Assembly (NCBI GenBank): GCA_039707655.1
Contig: CM077666.1
Coordinates: forward strand, 238,854,166-238,918,165
Direction: 5' to 3'
Source of the DNA: Elymus sibiricus
Lineage: Eukaryota > Streptophyta > Magnoliopsida > Poales > Poaceae
Length of the DNA stretch: 64,000 bases
Position 1 is the first letter of the stretch. Each line of letters starts with the position of its first letter. The translations under genes were made by a program, and so were the position numbers. This document shows, piece after piece, positions 1 to 10,864 of the stretch. A model generated the notes under the pieces. It was not told where the DNA came from. It ran no database searches and saw only the letters and a program-made list of their open reading frames with translations.

Positions 1-2770
1 GACACGGTCTGCCTCCTCCTAAAGCGCCGCGTATGCGAGAGCACACGGTGACCACGCGGATGCGAGGGGTTCGTCGTGCACTCGCCGCGCTCTGAGCATC
101 AGGGCCCTCTGTCGCCGCCCATTTCTCCTCCTCACGCCACCGCAGCTTGCCCCCGCCACTTAGCAGCCTCCCGCACTTCCACCTGGCCTCACCCTGTTCC
201 TCCCCGATGCCGGCAGGCAGCACGCCGGAAGCGTCCGAAAGTGCAAACGGGCGGAACAATGCGCGAGCGTGCGCCGCCTGCCCCACTTAGTGCGCCGCAC
301 TGTGTCCGCGTGCATGCACAGCCTCTCTGAGCTCCTCTACTTTCTCTCCACATCTCGCCCGAGCTCATCTCCCTCTCAGTTCACCAGCAGCTCCTCTCCG
401 GTGGAGCTCAACATGCTGTCACCCCTCCGCCAATAAATACAGCCACCCCGAGCCATTCTAGCCATCGCCCTCACCTCCACTGGCCACAAATCGATCCCCA
501 GCAAGCGGCGCAAGGCCGGGAGGGCCTCCTGCCACCGAACCTCGCCGGAGTTGGCTGCGGATCCACCTCGGTCGTCCACTCGCTCCAGTCATCCTCTTCT
601 TCGTTCTCTGCCTCCGTCGAGTTCGTGGTGACCTCCTGAGTACGCTCGTGGTGCTGGTTCGTCGGATCGTCAGCGGAATCGCCATATCCGACGAGCTCCA
701 CCGCCTGCCGTCTCTGGAGAAGAAGCCCACGTCGTCGTCCGTCCATCTCAGCCACCGTTTCTGGTACGTGCGTGATCGCCAGGATGTGTCGAATCCATCT
801 CCCTCCTTTTCGGCGACCACCGTGGTCTCCTCGCCGGAGAACCACTGGCGACAGCGCCGCCTCCTCTGTTTCCCTCTCTCTCTCTCTTTTAACCCTGACA
901 GGGGGCCCCACCTGTCAGCCTCTCTCCCTCTCGCCAGAAGCGGTATGAGTGGAGACGTATTCTGAGAATACGCCTTCGACGTGGCTTTCTCTGGAAATTC
1001 GTTTAATTAATTTAAATTCAGATTGTGACCAGAACTTTGACCTGCTCTAGATTCTATTATATAAGTCCAAATGAGTTGAATCTTTTTTGCATTAGTTTTG
1101 TCTTGAGCTAAAGTTTCTGTATGCCAAGATTGAGAATTTTCCATGCTGTTTGGAATTTCTGGTGCAATAAAATGCTTTATGTGACATTTTCTTTTTGCAT
1201 TTAAATTATTTTCAGAAGGACCTAGTTGTGTTGATGAAGACCAGGAGTTGTGTGACACTCCTCTGAACCAAGGCAAGCCAACATTCATATGCAAGGATGG
1301 CATTTCAATGAGAACGGTTTTATTTGAATTAAATTCTTTATATGCTTCACTATTAAAATGACTCGTTATATATAACCTATTGCTACATAGTTGTTACATG
1401 TCATATTGTTATTATGCAGTAGAGAATATGTCATCTTGTTTTTGTGCAGTAGAGATCATGTCATATACTTTCATGGTAGCATGATGCATTCGTTATTCAT
1501 TTTCATATGATCATGACTCGTGCACCTCATTGCATACTATGGCTCGAATCATATTCCTTCAAGTTCAACCTGATGTTAATCCAACTTGAACAACTGTTGA
1601 TCGAGTCATGGTGCCACCGAATCGAGCTCACCAGTGCAACCACACTTGCCTGGATGGGGAGGCCCTAATTTGGTCTATTGTCATGCCTCTCGCCGGTGCC
1701 TCCAACTAGGGAAGGTTATGCACTGGCGCTACCCTGGCCCGGTAGGCAGGCATAACCTTGTGTGCCTGAGTTGTATGGTACCATTGCCCCCGTTTGGGAC
1801 CCTTTGTTTTGTTTTGCCACGACGGTGTCCGGCCACGAGGTGGCAGGATGTCACGAGTTGACATCGGGGCCACCCATGACATAGCCCAAAGGGGAGTTTG
1901 TCGGAGTGGCCGGGAGAGTGTCATGCAATAGATTGGTTTTGTCGGAATGTCGTTGGTCCACCCAAATGGGAGCACAAGGCCATGAGTTCCGTGGTATGGG
2001 TACAGTGTACTAACCTCTGCAGAGTGTATAATCTATCAATAGCCGCGTCCTCGGATATGGACACAGTTCGTAGTAGGTCACACTATGGGTCAACAGAAAT
2101 AAATAACCTGCACACTTAATACAACAAGATGGCACATGCAGAAGTTGGTGATCGTGTGAGGATCACTATGGTTGGTATTGATGTGATAGTGTGAGGATCA
2201 CTATGGTAAGATGTTGACGGTGGTTACAAGGTAACCCCGAAATGGTAAGTTGGTCCAAGGGACCATGGCAACAATCCACGTACACTTCATGACTGGTAGT
2301 ATCATGTTCATGTTCATGCATTAAAGTTGTTAAATGCCTTGTTATTGTTTGTCGTATTTGCTTTGTTTGCTGTGAGCTTGCGAGTACATTCAAAGTACTC
2401 ACCTGGCGTGTCATGCCAGATGCAGGAGAAGTCGTGCAAGGCGTTGATGTCGATCGGTATGACGCGGTCTAGGCCGTGTCCCAGCAGTGTCCCTGTGGAG
2501 TGGAGTTCTGCTACTTCGTCGTTCCGCTGCCGCGTAGTGGTTTCCTTTATCGTCGAGGCCCCTGTGATGGCTATTAAATAATGTACATAAGTTCAGCTGC
2601 ACCGTGGGTGCCGCTTGGCCTCGCTTATCTTGTAATATTCGAACCTATGTATCCGCAAGAGATCAATAAAGCGGTTATCTTCTGTACCAAGTTGTTGTGT
2701 GTTGCCACAAGACTTGATCTCTTGGCTGGCAATGCAAGGTAAACCGGTTGCTCTGAGCCGGGGTGCCATA
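1..2770 (+). repeat. 3' portion of a Tekay-like Gypsy LTR (TEK-F)
   Basis: This stretch matches the LTR family that also covers 59362-64000 on the other strand (shared blocks at 1620-1760 and 1890-2120), and more distantly the TEK-T LTRs. The shared 3' end includes the block around 2370-2430, the block around 2473-2505, and the terminal ctctgagccggggtgcca. The LTR ends at 2770 as ...GCCATA, a decayed CA end, and joins TAT-A accessory coding sequence at 2771, so it inserted there. Its start and the target duplication partner lie left of the window. Positions 1-960 are GC-rich U3/R-type sequence and 960-1600 AT-rich. Several open frames occur but none has protein features. It may be a 3' LTR or a solo LTR; I cannot tell. 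Confidence 0.8.
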
Positions 2771-3582
2771 CCTTGCCACCCGAGAGGAAGCACTTGCCGC
2801 CAAGCTACGCGGCAAGGACAAGGAGATCCAGACTCTGCTCGTGCACCAAACCCAAGAGCTAGAGGAGGGCCACAAACAGGCCATCGAGACTCAAGCTCAG
2901 GCTCACGCCGCCAAAACTCTTGGAAGTCGTCAAGGCCATAGAGGGCGCTGAGGCCACCAAGGTAGAGTTGGAGTCCAAGGTGCCGAAGCTTGAAGAGGAC
3001 CTCGCCGCGAAAGCCCAATAACTTTTGACCACCAACAACTCCATTGCTGACCTCAAGTCAAAGCTCGCGCCTCTGGAGAAGGATCTAGAGGTTGGCAGGG
3101 AAAAGGAGAGGGAGCTGCTGGTAAACTGGGAAAAGGAGAAAGCTGCGAATGCCGATACTGCAAATTCTTTCAGCGAGCACAAGAAAGCCCTGGATTTGTG
3201 GACTAGTCGCCTTATCGATGTTGCCGAGCACCTCGTTGCTCAAGTGACCATCATGGATAAGGAGAAATACAACTTCACCGTCGGCGAGCATGATTCTGCA
3301 AGTGCCAGCCTCACCCTGTTCTTCGAAGGACTCCTCGAGGTATTGAAGAAACATCACGAAAAGAGGTCCGCCAGCTTTGCCTGTGAATCTCGCAAATTCT
3401 GCAGCGACGTCCTCTCCAAGTTGCTCATCAAGATTATCTGCCGGAACCCTGGAATTGACGTCTCCAAGGCCTTCAAAAGCTTGCCACCGGGGACAGACAC
3501 CACAGGTGTCGAAGAAACCGTCGCTCCCCTCATCAGCAAGATTCATCATGTCCCAAGAGCTGAGGGTGATTGCAAGGATTAG
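2771..3582 (+). pseudogene. Antisense accessory ORF of TAT-A, coiled-coil protein fragment
   Basis: This coding sequence runs opposite to TAT-A gag-pol and lies between integrase and where the 3' LTR should be. The protein is Lys/Glu/Ala/Leu-rich with heptad-like runs (2771-3180, for example KLAPLEKDLEVGREKERELL), then a globular C-terminal part (about 3200-3582) containing LVAQVTIMDKEKYNFTVGEH and NPGIDVSKAFKSLPPG. It resembles C-terminal parts of grass proteins annotated as putative gypsy-type transposon domain proteins; I infer that from memory of the style, not a search. The 5' end is removed by TEK-F. There is a frameshift near 2920 and an in-frame TAA at 3019-3021 (CAA to TAA type). Maize Grande, another TAT element, is known to carry an antisense gene in this position. 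Confidence 0.65.
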
Positions 3583-4302
3583 CCCCCTTCGATGTTTCTT
3601 ATTGCAAGTGTAGTTCATGTAAAAGACAGATTCATCTTAAGTTAGAACTACACTTGGCTTTGATGTAATATAACTTGTGTTTTGAATGGATGTATGCATG
3701 CTATCCTTCTTGTTTTATTCTATCTTTGCATGATTTTCATACCCTACACTTGCCGAAAACTTGCTGGTGCGCGCACTCTTGCCGCGAGCGCTTGAGGAAC
3801 TGGTCCTTAGCAGCTTGCCGGAAGTGCCGCTGCCGGCAAGGTTACGCTTGACGATCACAACATAACCACTTACGTTGTTGAGCGGACTCGAAACAAAGTA
3901 AGGGCGCAGCTGATCACGGCATGGTTCCTTAGCGTGCAGGTTTCTCATACAAAGGCCAAAATCATTCAAGGAGAAATTGCTACTACAACAAAGAATTTAT
4001 TTCAAAGTTTCCCAACTTAGCTTTTTCTTTGATGTGCTTCTTGCCGTAGGATGATATCTAGAACGTCACTTGGTATCCATACCATCACTCCCCCCAGGAA
4101 ACTTGCACCCGAGGAACCCTTCTGTCCTTTGAGAAAAAGAAAGAAGAGAAAAGAGGAGGCTGGAACCTTGACGGTTTGTTAATCATCCTATGCAAGGAAA
4201 AATGTAACACAAGGTTGCCTGCAACACATAAAAAAATATGTACTTTGACAAAGAGTTGTGAAACACTTAGCTTTATTTATTGTGCACGAGATCTGCGCCC
4301 GG
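3583..4302. other. Spacer between antisense ORF and integrase of TAT-A
   Basis: No gene seen. The stretch is colinear with 56290-57000 of TAT-C: both contain the block starting tctttgcatgattttc and a cluster of CTTGCCGG motifs (3750-3840 and 56380-56480). Because the spacer is conserved while the adjoining antisense ORF is not, it marks the edge of the accessory-gene swap described in the findings. Confidence 0.7.
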
Positions 4303-5700
4303 CTATGTACAAAGGTTTACATGCCTTGCCAGCAAACTTGTACAAAAGAGGCTGCCGGGCAGCCCGGCAACCGCGCCATACGGGTAAAACTTGCGAAGAT
4401 GCTCAATATTCCATGAGTTGAGCACCGGAGTGCCATCTTCAGTCTCTAGGTGGACTGCGCCGGGCCTAGTGACTCGTACCACCCGGTAAGGGCCTTCCCA
4501 CATCGGCGTCAACTTGTTTTGACCCTTCGTGGACTGAATCCGACGAAGAACAAGGTCGCCTTCCTCAAGGTTCCTGGCGTTCACTTTGCGGCTATGGTAG
4601 TGGCGCAAAGCTTGCTGGTACCGTGCAGCATGGATAGCAGCCTGGAAATGATCTTCCTCAAGGAGCATGGCATCATCTTGCCGCAGCTCATCTTGATCCT
4701 CCTCATCGAAGGCCAAGACTCGAGGTGACCCGTATCTGAGTTCTGTGGGGAGCACCGCTTCTGCACCATAAACAAGGGAGAAGGGTGTCTGGCCAGTGGC
4801 TCAACTTGGTGTTGTTCTGATTGATCAAAGAACCGCCGGCAACACTTCCACCCAGCGCCTTCCACACTTGTGCAGCCTGTCGAAAGTTCTGGTCTTGAGA
4901 CCACGTAGCACTTCTGCATTTGCCCTCTCTACTTGTCCATTGCTCCTTGGGTGAGCAACAGATGCGTAGCAAATCTTATTTTCAAGTTCTTGGCAATATG
5001 ATGTGAAGATGCGGCTCGTGAATTGGGTGCCGCTGTCGATGATGATCCTGTTGGAGACACCAAAACGAGCAACCAATCCTTTGAGGAACTTGATGGCTGA
5101 TTGTGCCATCACCTTCCTCACTGGCTCCACCTCAGGCCACTTTGTAAACTTGTCGATTGCAACGTAAAAGAATTCAAAGCCCCCGGTAGCACAGGAGAAG
5201 GGGCCGACAATGTCGAGCCCCCAGACCGAGAAAGGCCAGGAGAGAGGGATGGTTTGAGGGCTTGAGCTGGCTGGTGGATGTCCTTGGAGTGGAACTGGCA
5301 TGCTTCACATCTGATGACCACCGCCAAGGCGTCTTGAAGGGCTGTCAGCTAGTAGAATCCTTGACGGAACGCCTTGCCAACAAGCACGTGTGACCTAATG
5401 TGAGAGCCACACATCCCTTCTTGCATATCTTCCAACAGCCTCTGTCCATCTTCCCGGCAGATGCACTTCAATTTCACCCCATTTGGTCTCTTTCTGAATA
5501 GAATGTTGTCTACAAACTTGTACATCCTTGATTGAAGGTCTGCTCTTTCTGCGTCCTCTTGTTCATCGGGAAGATCTCCTGTCTAAAGGTACTGGACAAT
5601 TGGCTGCGCCCATGCCGGAGCTTGTGGCTCGACGACAAGGACTAAAGGCACTTCTTCCTCTGCGGGAGCGCTTCCTTCGACAGCAAGGATCTGGCTTGCC
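4303..5700 (-). pseudogene. Integrase of TAT-A, broken
   Basis: Integrase splices element cDNA into the chromosome. Reading down from about 5700, the zinc-binding N-terminal part is broken; CEACQFHSK remains near 5300. The catalytic core at 5301-4825 keeps the first Asp (GLDIVGPF), the second Asp (IIDSGTQF) and the Glu (SNGQVERANAEV), so the DDE residues survive. The C-terminal part is at 4755-4303. A stop/frameshift sits near 4825. The natural stop seen in TAT-C after HLRKFYP is changed to Tyr here, so the frame runs on for about 29 residues to 4303. About 85-90 percent similar to TAT-C by eye. Confidence 0.85.
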
Positions 5701-6460
5701 GGAAACTACGGCTGACCGGCCAAGGGTATCTTGTCGGCGGTATCCACTTTCTTGGCGGCTGCCGGCAGCTCTGCCGGAAAGTAACCACCAACATCTTGCT
5801 TTCTCTTCTTCGCCAGCCTTGATGGTGTAACGGATGGCTGAGTCAGATGGAGCACAAAAGTTCCTGGTTCCACAGGCATCTTTTGGGCGGCAAGATTTGA
5901 TAGGTCGTCGGCAATCCAATTTTGGGCACGGGGAACGTGCTCTGCTTGTAGACCATCAAAGTGCTCTTCCAACTTCCTCACCTCATCAACGTACGCCTCC
6001 ATCAAAGGGCTCTGGTAATCCTTGTTGACTTGCCTCACCACTAGCTGTGAGTCGCCTCTGATAACTAGCTTCCGAATACCAAGATCAACTGCAATGCGCA
6101 GACCGGCAAGCAATCCTTCGTACTCAGCAGTGTTGTTGCTGGCCTGCTCCCTGGGAAAATGCATCTGAAGCATGTACTTGAGGTGCTCTCCAGTGGGTGC
6201 TATAAGCAGCACGCCGGCACCGGCGCCTTTCAGCGTGAAAGCACCATCAAACTACATGATCCAATCGTCAATAGTTTCCTTGCCAGGGAGAGAGGTCTCT
6301 GGAATTTCTTCATCTGGCGTTGGGGTCCATTCTGCAATGAATTCTGCCAAGGCTCTGCTTTAATTGTTGAGGTACTCTCAAACTTCAAATCAAAGCTTGA
6401 CAACTCCAATGCCCACTCTACAATCCTACCGGTTGCTTCTGGATTTCTCAGAATTCATTG
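5700..6460 (-). pseudogene. Second (archaeal-type) RNase H of TAT-A, broken
   Basis: RNase H degrades the RNA strand of RNA:DNA hybrids during reverse transcription. TAT-clade elements carry an extra archaeal-type copy between pol RNase H and integrase. Visible from 6212 downward: NNTAEYEGLLAGL (the Glu motif), IRGDSQLVVRQVN (Asp motif) and a modified distal Asp region NWIADDLSNL. The first Asp block (FDGAF) near 6240 is preceded by an in-frame TAG where TAT-C has Tyr. The frame ends at 5706. The linker upstream (6260-6450) is frameshifted relative to TAT-C. Confidence 0.8.
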
Positions 6461-7700
6461 CAACGGAAAGCGAGAGACGACGGTGACTGGATGTGCTTGA
6501 AAGTAGTGTCGCAGCTTCCTTGAACCCATAAGAAGGCCAAAGAGCAACTTCTGCACACAAGAATACCTTGACCTAGCCCCTTGCAGGAGGGAGCTGACAA
6601 AGTAGACTGGGCGCTGCACCATCTTCTTCTTCACAACTTGTTGATCTAGCTTACCGGCTTGCACAATCTCTGGCTTGTCAGCACCTGACCTAGCCGGAGA
6701 AGATTCGGGCTCGTCGGGTCATGGCTCTACGGCTGCTACCTCCTCCTCATCTGCCTCTCTTTCAGCCACAAGTGCAGCACTAACCACTTGATTCGTTGCC
6801 GCTAAGTATAGCAGCAACGTCTCTTGCGGCCTAGGCACAACTAGGACTGGCGAAGAGGACAGGTACCCCTTCAAATCTTGGAGTGCGGCCTCCGCTTCCG
6901 GAGTCCAGTTCACTGGACCTGCCTTTTTCAATATCTTGAAAAACGGCAAGGCGCACTCCGCTGATTTGGAGATGAACCTGTTGAGGGCGGCAACGCAGCC
7001 GGCAAGACACTTGACGTCCTTGATGCGTCTTGGTGCTTCGATCTGCTCAATTGCTTTGAAATTGTCGGGGTTGGCTTTGATCCCTCTCTGAGACACAAAG
7101 AACCCAAGAAGCTTGCCGGATGGAACACCGAACACACACTTCTCGGGGTGGAGCTTCAAGTTGAGCTTGCGCAAGTTTGCGAACGTCTCTTCCAAATCTT
7201 GGATCAGGGTTGACTTGTCTCTAGTCTTGACCACAATATCATACATGTAGGCTTCCACATTTTTGTGTAGCTGTGGCTCAAACCCGATCTGGACTGCTCT
7301 AGCAAAGGTTGCCCCGGCACTCTTCAATCCGAAAGGCATACGCAAAAACCAGTATGTGCCACATGGAGTGATGAACGCGGTATTCTCCTCATCTTCCTTG
7401 GCCATAAAGATCTGATGATAACCAGAATAGGCATCAAGGAAAGAGAGTAACTCACAGCCGGCAGTGGAGTCTACAATCTGGTCGATGCGCGGCAAAGGGA
7501 AAGGGTCCTTTGGACAAGCTTTATTTATATCAGTGAAGTCTATACAAAGCCTCCACTTCCCATTTGCCTTGCGCACTATGACTGGATTGGCTAACCACGT
7601 AGGGTGTAGCACTCCTCTGACTAGGCCCACTGCTTCCAACTTCTTGATTTCCTCGGCAATGAACTCTTGCCGCTCCAAGGCTTGCTTCCTGACTTTCTAC
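6455..7700 (-). pseudogene. Reverse transcriptase and connection domain of TAT-A, catalytically dead
   Basis: The RT frame is open from 7678 to 6719. It shows the fingers/palm blocks GLVRGVLHPTWLANPVIV, KWRLCIDFTDINKACP and FLDAYSGYHQI. The catalytic box, normally Y-V-D-D, reads Y-M-Y-D at 7249-7238, so one metal-binding Asp is lost. A TGA at 6719-6721 stands where TAT-C has Arg, and another TGA lies at 6455-6457 where TAT-C has Arg. Between them is the degenerate RNase H-like connection (RPVYFVSSLLQGARSRYS). A TAG lies just upstream near 7690. Confidence 0.9.
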
Positions 7701-8922
7701 TTGACGGGTCTTGCATGAGGCGGACAGCAAGGTGGTGCTCAATTACCTCCCAAGGAACACCGGGGATGTCAGATGCTTGCCAAGCAAACACATCGACATT
7801 CGCCCATAGGAAGGCAACGAGCTCGCTTGCTTACTTGTCACTGAGAGTGGCACTTACAGAAAAAGTGCCACTCGTCCCATCTTCCCTTGCGGAAACTTGC
7901 TTGGTCGCCAGCGCAAAGGCCTTGGCTTTCTTGCTCTTGCCGGTAGAGCTCTCTGGTATGCCCTCAATGGGCGTGCTGCACTCTAAAGTGCGCTTCCCAG
8001 AGTTCGTATCAGATGTCTTGCCGGACTTCTTCTTCTTCTTTCCTCCCCCGGGAGCTTTGCAGGCAGGAGTAGGTGCCATGACGGCAGGTGCTGCCACTGC
8101 CTCCCGGTAGAGCTTGTCGGCGCAGATGATTGCGTCCCTCTGGTTAGACCTGATGGTGAGAATGCCCATCGGTCCCGGTATCTTGGTGACGTTGTAGGCG
8201 AAGTGCGACACGACCATGAACTTGGCCAGGGCCGGACGGCCCAGAATTCTGTTGTACGGCAGCGGCATCTTGACGACGTTGAAGACAATCTTCTCCATCC
8301 GGTAGTTGAGGTCGCTGCTGAATGTGACCGGCAGCATGATCTGGCCCTTCGGCTAGTTCCTTCCTAGACTGATCCCTTGGAACGTGTCGGTCTCCTCAAG
8401 ATCCTTGTCGGGGATCTGCAGCCTCTTGATCACGTCGGGAGAGTTCAAGTTCAAGCCGGCCCCACCATCAACCAACATCTTTGTCACCTTGAGGTTGCGG
8501 ATTGTTGGCGAAACCAACAATGGCAAACACCCAACTGCAGTAGTGCGATCAGGGTGATCCTCGGCGTCAAAGACGATGGGCGTGTGCGACCACTTGAGTG
8601 GCTTCTGTGCTCCCACCATGGGCTCCGCGGCATTCACCTCGCGGACCCACTGCTTCAGTTGCCGGTGCGACGAGTGCAAAGATGCACCTCTGTCAACACA
8701 CATGGCTTCCACTGCATTCTGGAACTCATTCTCGAACCCATCTTCATCCTCATCGTCATCATTCTGGCCTTGAGCAGCCTTCTCTTTCGGCTGCTTGGCC
8801 TTGCCGCGGTGGCCCCCACGGCCACCACGGTTCTGCTTGCTGGATCCACCGGCACCATCCTGGCCCTTCTCTTTGTCGCGCTTCTCGTACTCTTGCTTCT
8901 GCTTCTCGGCAAGCTGCTCCAC
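7700..8922 (-). pseudogene. Gag tail, aspartic protease and linker of TAT-A
   Basis: The protease cuts the Gag-Pol precursor. The frame opens at 8922 with a Lys/Gly-rich basic stretch (KQNRGGRGGHRGKAK) and an acidic run. The active-site block is MLVDGGAGLNL, the TAT variant of D-S/T-G. A TAG at 8353-8355 interrupts it in frame; the flap/second half continues with YNRILGRPALAKFM. A Lys-rich linker follows. A TAA at 7831-7833 interrupts before the pre-RT segment ASELVAFLWANVDVFAWQ, which then shifts frame near 7700. Confidence 0.8.
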
Positions 8923-8933
8923 TTGCCGGCACT

Positions 8934-10785
8934 CTAGAGATCGTGGCCCTTGGTATGGTGGATCTTGCAGTACGGCCCACCGGTCTTGCTGCCCTTGTCG
9001 AACACCGCAGCCTCCCGGCAGTCAGCGCATCCGACAACCTCCTTGCCGGGGCCTTCTGCCTTGGACTTCTTGGCAGCGTTGGTGTCACTAGGGCTCTTGA
9101 CTGCCATCACTGATTTGCCTTTGCACTTCCTGTTGCGCTTCTGGCTCTTCTTCTGCGGGGTCGACGCGTCATCTGCGTCGTCGTCCTCGGAATCGACTTC
9201 GGCGCCAGCATCTTCCCCAGGGAGTCGCCTCCCTTCCTCAGCACGTGCACACTTGTCCGCCAAGGCGTATAGCTCATTGTTGGTCGTAACCTTCACGATA
9301 TTCATCTCAGACCGCATTCTATGGCTGCGCACATTTGTGTGGAATGCAGTGCAAACCGCTGCGGGATGAACATCGGGGATGTTGTGGTGCACATGGCTGA
9401 ACCTCTGTATATACTTGCGGAGGGTCTCGCCATATCTCTGGGGGATCACACGCAAATCGCTCTCCTGACCAGGGAGCTTGTGGCCACCCTGGTAGGCACC
9501 CACGAGTTGATGGCATAGATCCGACCAAGAAGAAATAGAGCCCTCCGGCAAGTTCATCAACCACGATCTGACGTTGGGCTTGAGCGCCAACGGAAAGTAG
9601 TTGGCCAAAAGCTTGTCGTCGTGCCCCCCGGTAGCCTGCACCGCGATGGTGTAGATGCCAAGGAACTCTGCTGGACTAAGCGTGCCATCGTATCTGTCGG
9701 GCAGCTCTGGCTTGAAGGGGCGGGCGGACGGCCAGCAAACTTGTCACAGCTCACGAGTAAAAGCTGGGCAGCCCACCTCATAAGGTAAGCACCCAGGGTA
9801 CCCTGGTGCTGGCACGTATGCTGCCGGCCCCGCACGGTCGTCCGATAGACTGCGTGCCTCCCGGCGCCGCTCAATCTTTGTACGGGCGTCTTCGTCGCGC
9901 CGTTCGTGGAGCACTTGGTGCTGGTCTTGGCGGCCCCGCGGATCTGACGATGCCATGGACATAACGTCCTGGTCATCCAATCGGCGAGATTGCCGCCACC
10001 ATGGTTGTTGGCATGGAGGCGACTGCACCATTGGTACACCATCTCCGGCACGGCAGCCAGTTGGTCCTGCCGGCATTGTGGGTGGTCGTCTGGAGGGGCC
10101 CGCATCTTGTGTTTTGCTGGGATCGGCAAAACCGATGATGCTCTGAATAGTGACCCACCATTCTTCCATCTTGTCTGGGGCTGGTGGGAAGATCAAAAGC
10201 ATTTGAACTCGCGCCAGGGCCTCTGCCGCCGTGGTTGGCATGGCGGGAAACACGGAACGGGACGACGTTCGACTCCTGGCAGGGCCAGGAGGGAGCTCGT
10301 CGCGTACCTGCTGCCGCGGCGCATGCTCACCAACGGGTTGGCATGGTGGTGGTGGAGCCTGAGCATCGTGATGACGATGCTCAGGGCCGGCTTGACGCCG
10401 TCCAGGACCACCAGTGCCGCTGGGAAGCGTGGCGCGCTCATCTTGTGATGGTTGCTGCACAGGTCCCGCCGCAGCGTTGTTGGACATCGCTGCTCCATCC
10501 TTGGACGTCGCGGCGGCGGGGTCCTGGTTCGCACTGGTTTGAATTGTATTACTGCGATGATCGTGCTCACCTGAGCGTTGTTGGAGTTGGCCGTCCATGC
10601 CATCTCTGGTGTGCTGGCTGCGACACCGGAACGGTGGGATGCTGGACACCCGCACCACCGGCGCCTCCTGCCCCGGCCATCCCAGCAGTAGCGGCCGCGC
10701 CAGCTGCGCCGCCTGTGGATGCCTGGGAAGGCCGCTTGGAGGTGGTGGGAGCCGTCGTGGCTCCGGTCTTCTTCTTCGGCGCCAT
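8934..10785 (-). pseudogene. Gag of TAT-A, frameshifted
   Basis: Gag forms the particle. The start is the ATG at 10785 (MAPKKKTGATT), about 57 bases after the primer site; TAT-B has the same start at 12440. The first 70 residues are Ala/Gly-rich and then shift frame. The middle is a low-complexity Gln/Pro/Arg region with the block ALARVQMLLIFPPAPDKMEEW. The conserved retrotransposon-gag domain lies at 9641-9260 (ANYFPLALKPNVRSWLMNLP, GETLRKYIQRF), followed by an acidic/basic linker and a modified zinc knuckle (CKIHHTKGHDL). A TAG at 8934-8936 plus an indel separates it from the protease frame. Confidence 0.8.
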
Positions 10786-10841
10786 CGATGAAGGTGATGG
10801 GGCCAGTACTCACACTACGAACACTGATTCGTAATATAAGA

Positions 10842-10862
10842 CCCCTTGCCTGGCGCGCCAAA
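10842..10862 (-). promoter_or_regulatory. Primer binding site region of TAT-A
   Basis: On the minus strand the LTR ends ...CCACGGCA at 10865, followed after two bases by TTTGGCGCGCCAGGCAAGGG. TAT-B has the matching stretch at 12497-12517. The TGG start and position fit a tRNA primer site; I do not assign the tRNA. Confidence 0.65.
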
Positions 10863-10864
10863 GA

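Noticed and set aside
1634..1861. Conserved 75-codon frame in LTR TEK-F also seen in TEK-D
   Set aside because: The shared region is conserved LTR DNA; the frame drifts between copies and has no protein signature.
8377..9369. Plus-strand Leu-rich frame resembling membrane segments (8377-8937) and neighbours
   Set aside because: Antisense of the Lys/Glu/Arg-rich gag-protease linker, which automatically gives Leu/Phe-rich complements.
9990..10834. Plus-strand frames of 150-216 codons opposite gag of TAT-A
   Set aside because: Shadows of the Ala/Gly/Pro-rich gag coding strand; not conserved as protein in the TAT-B equivalent.
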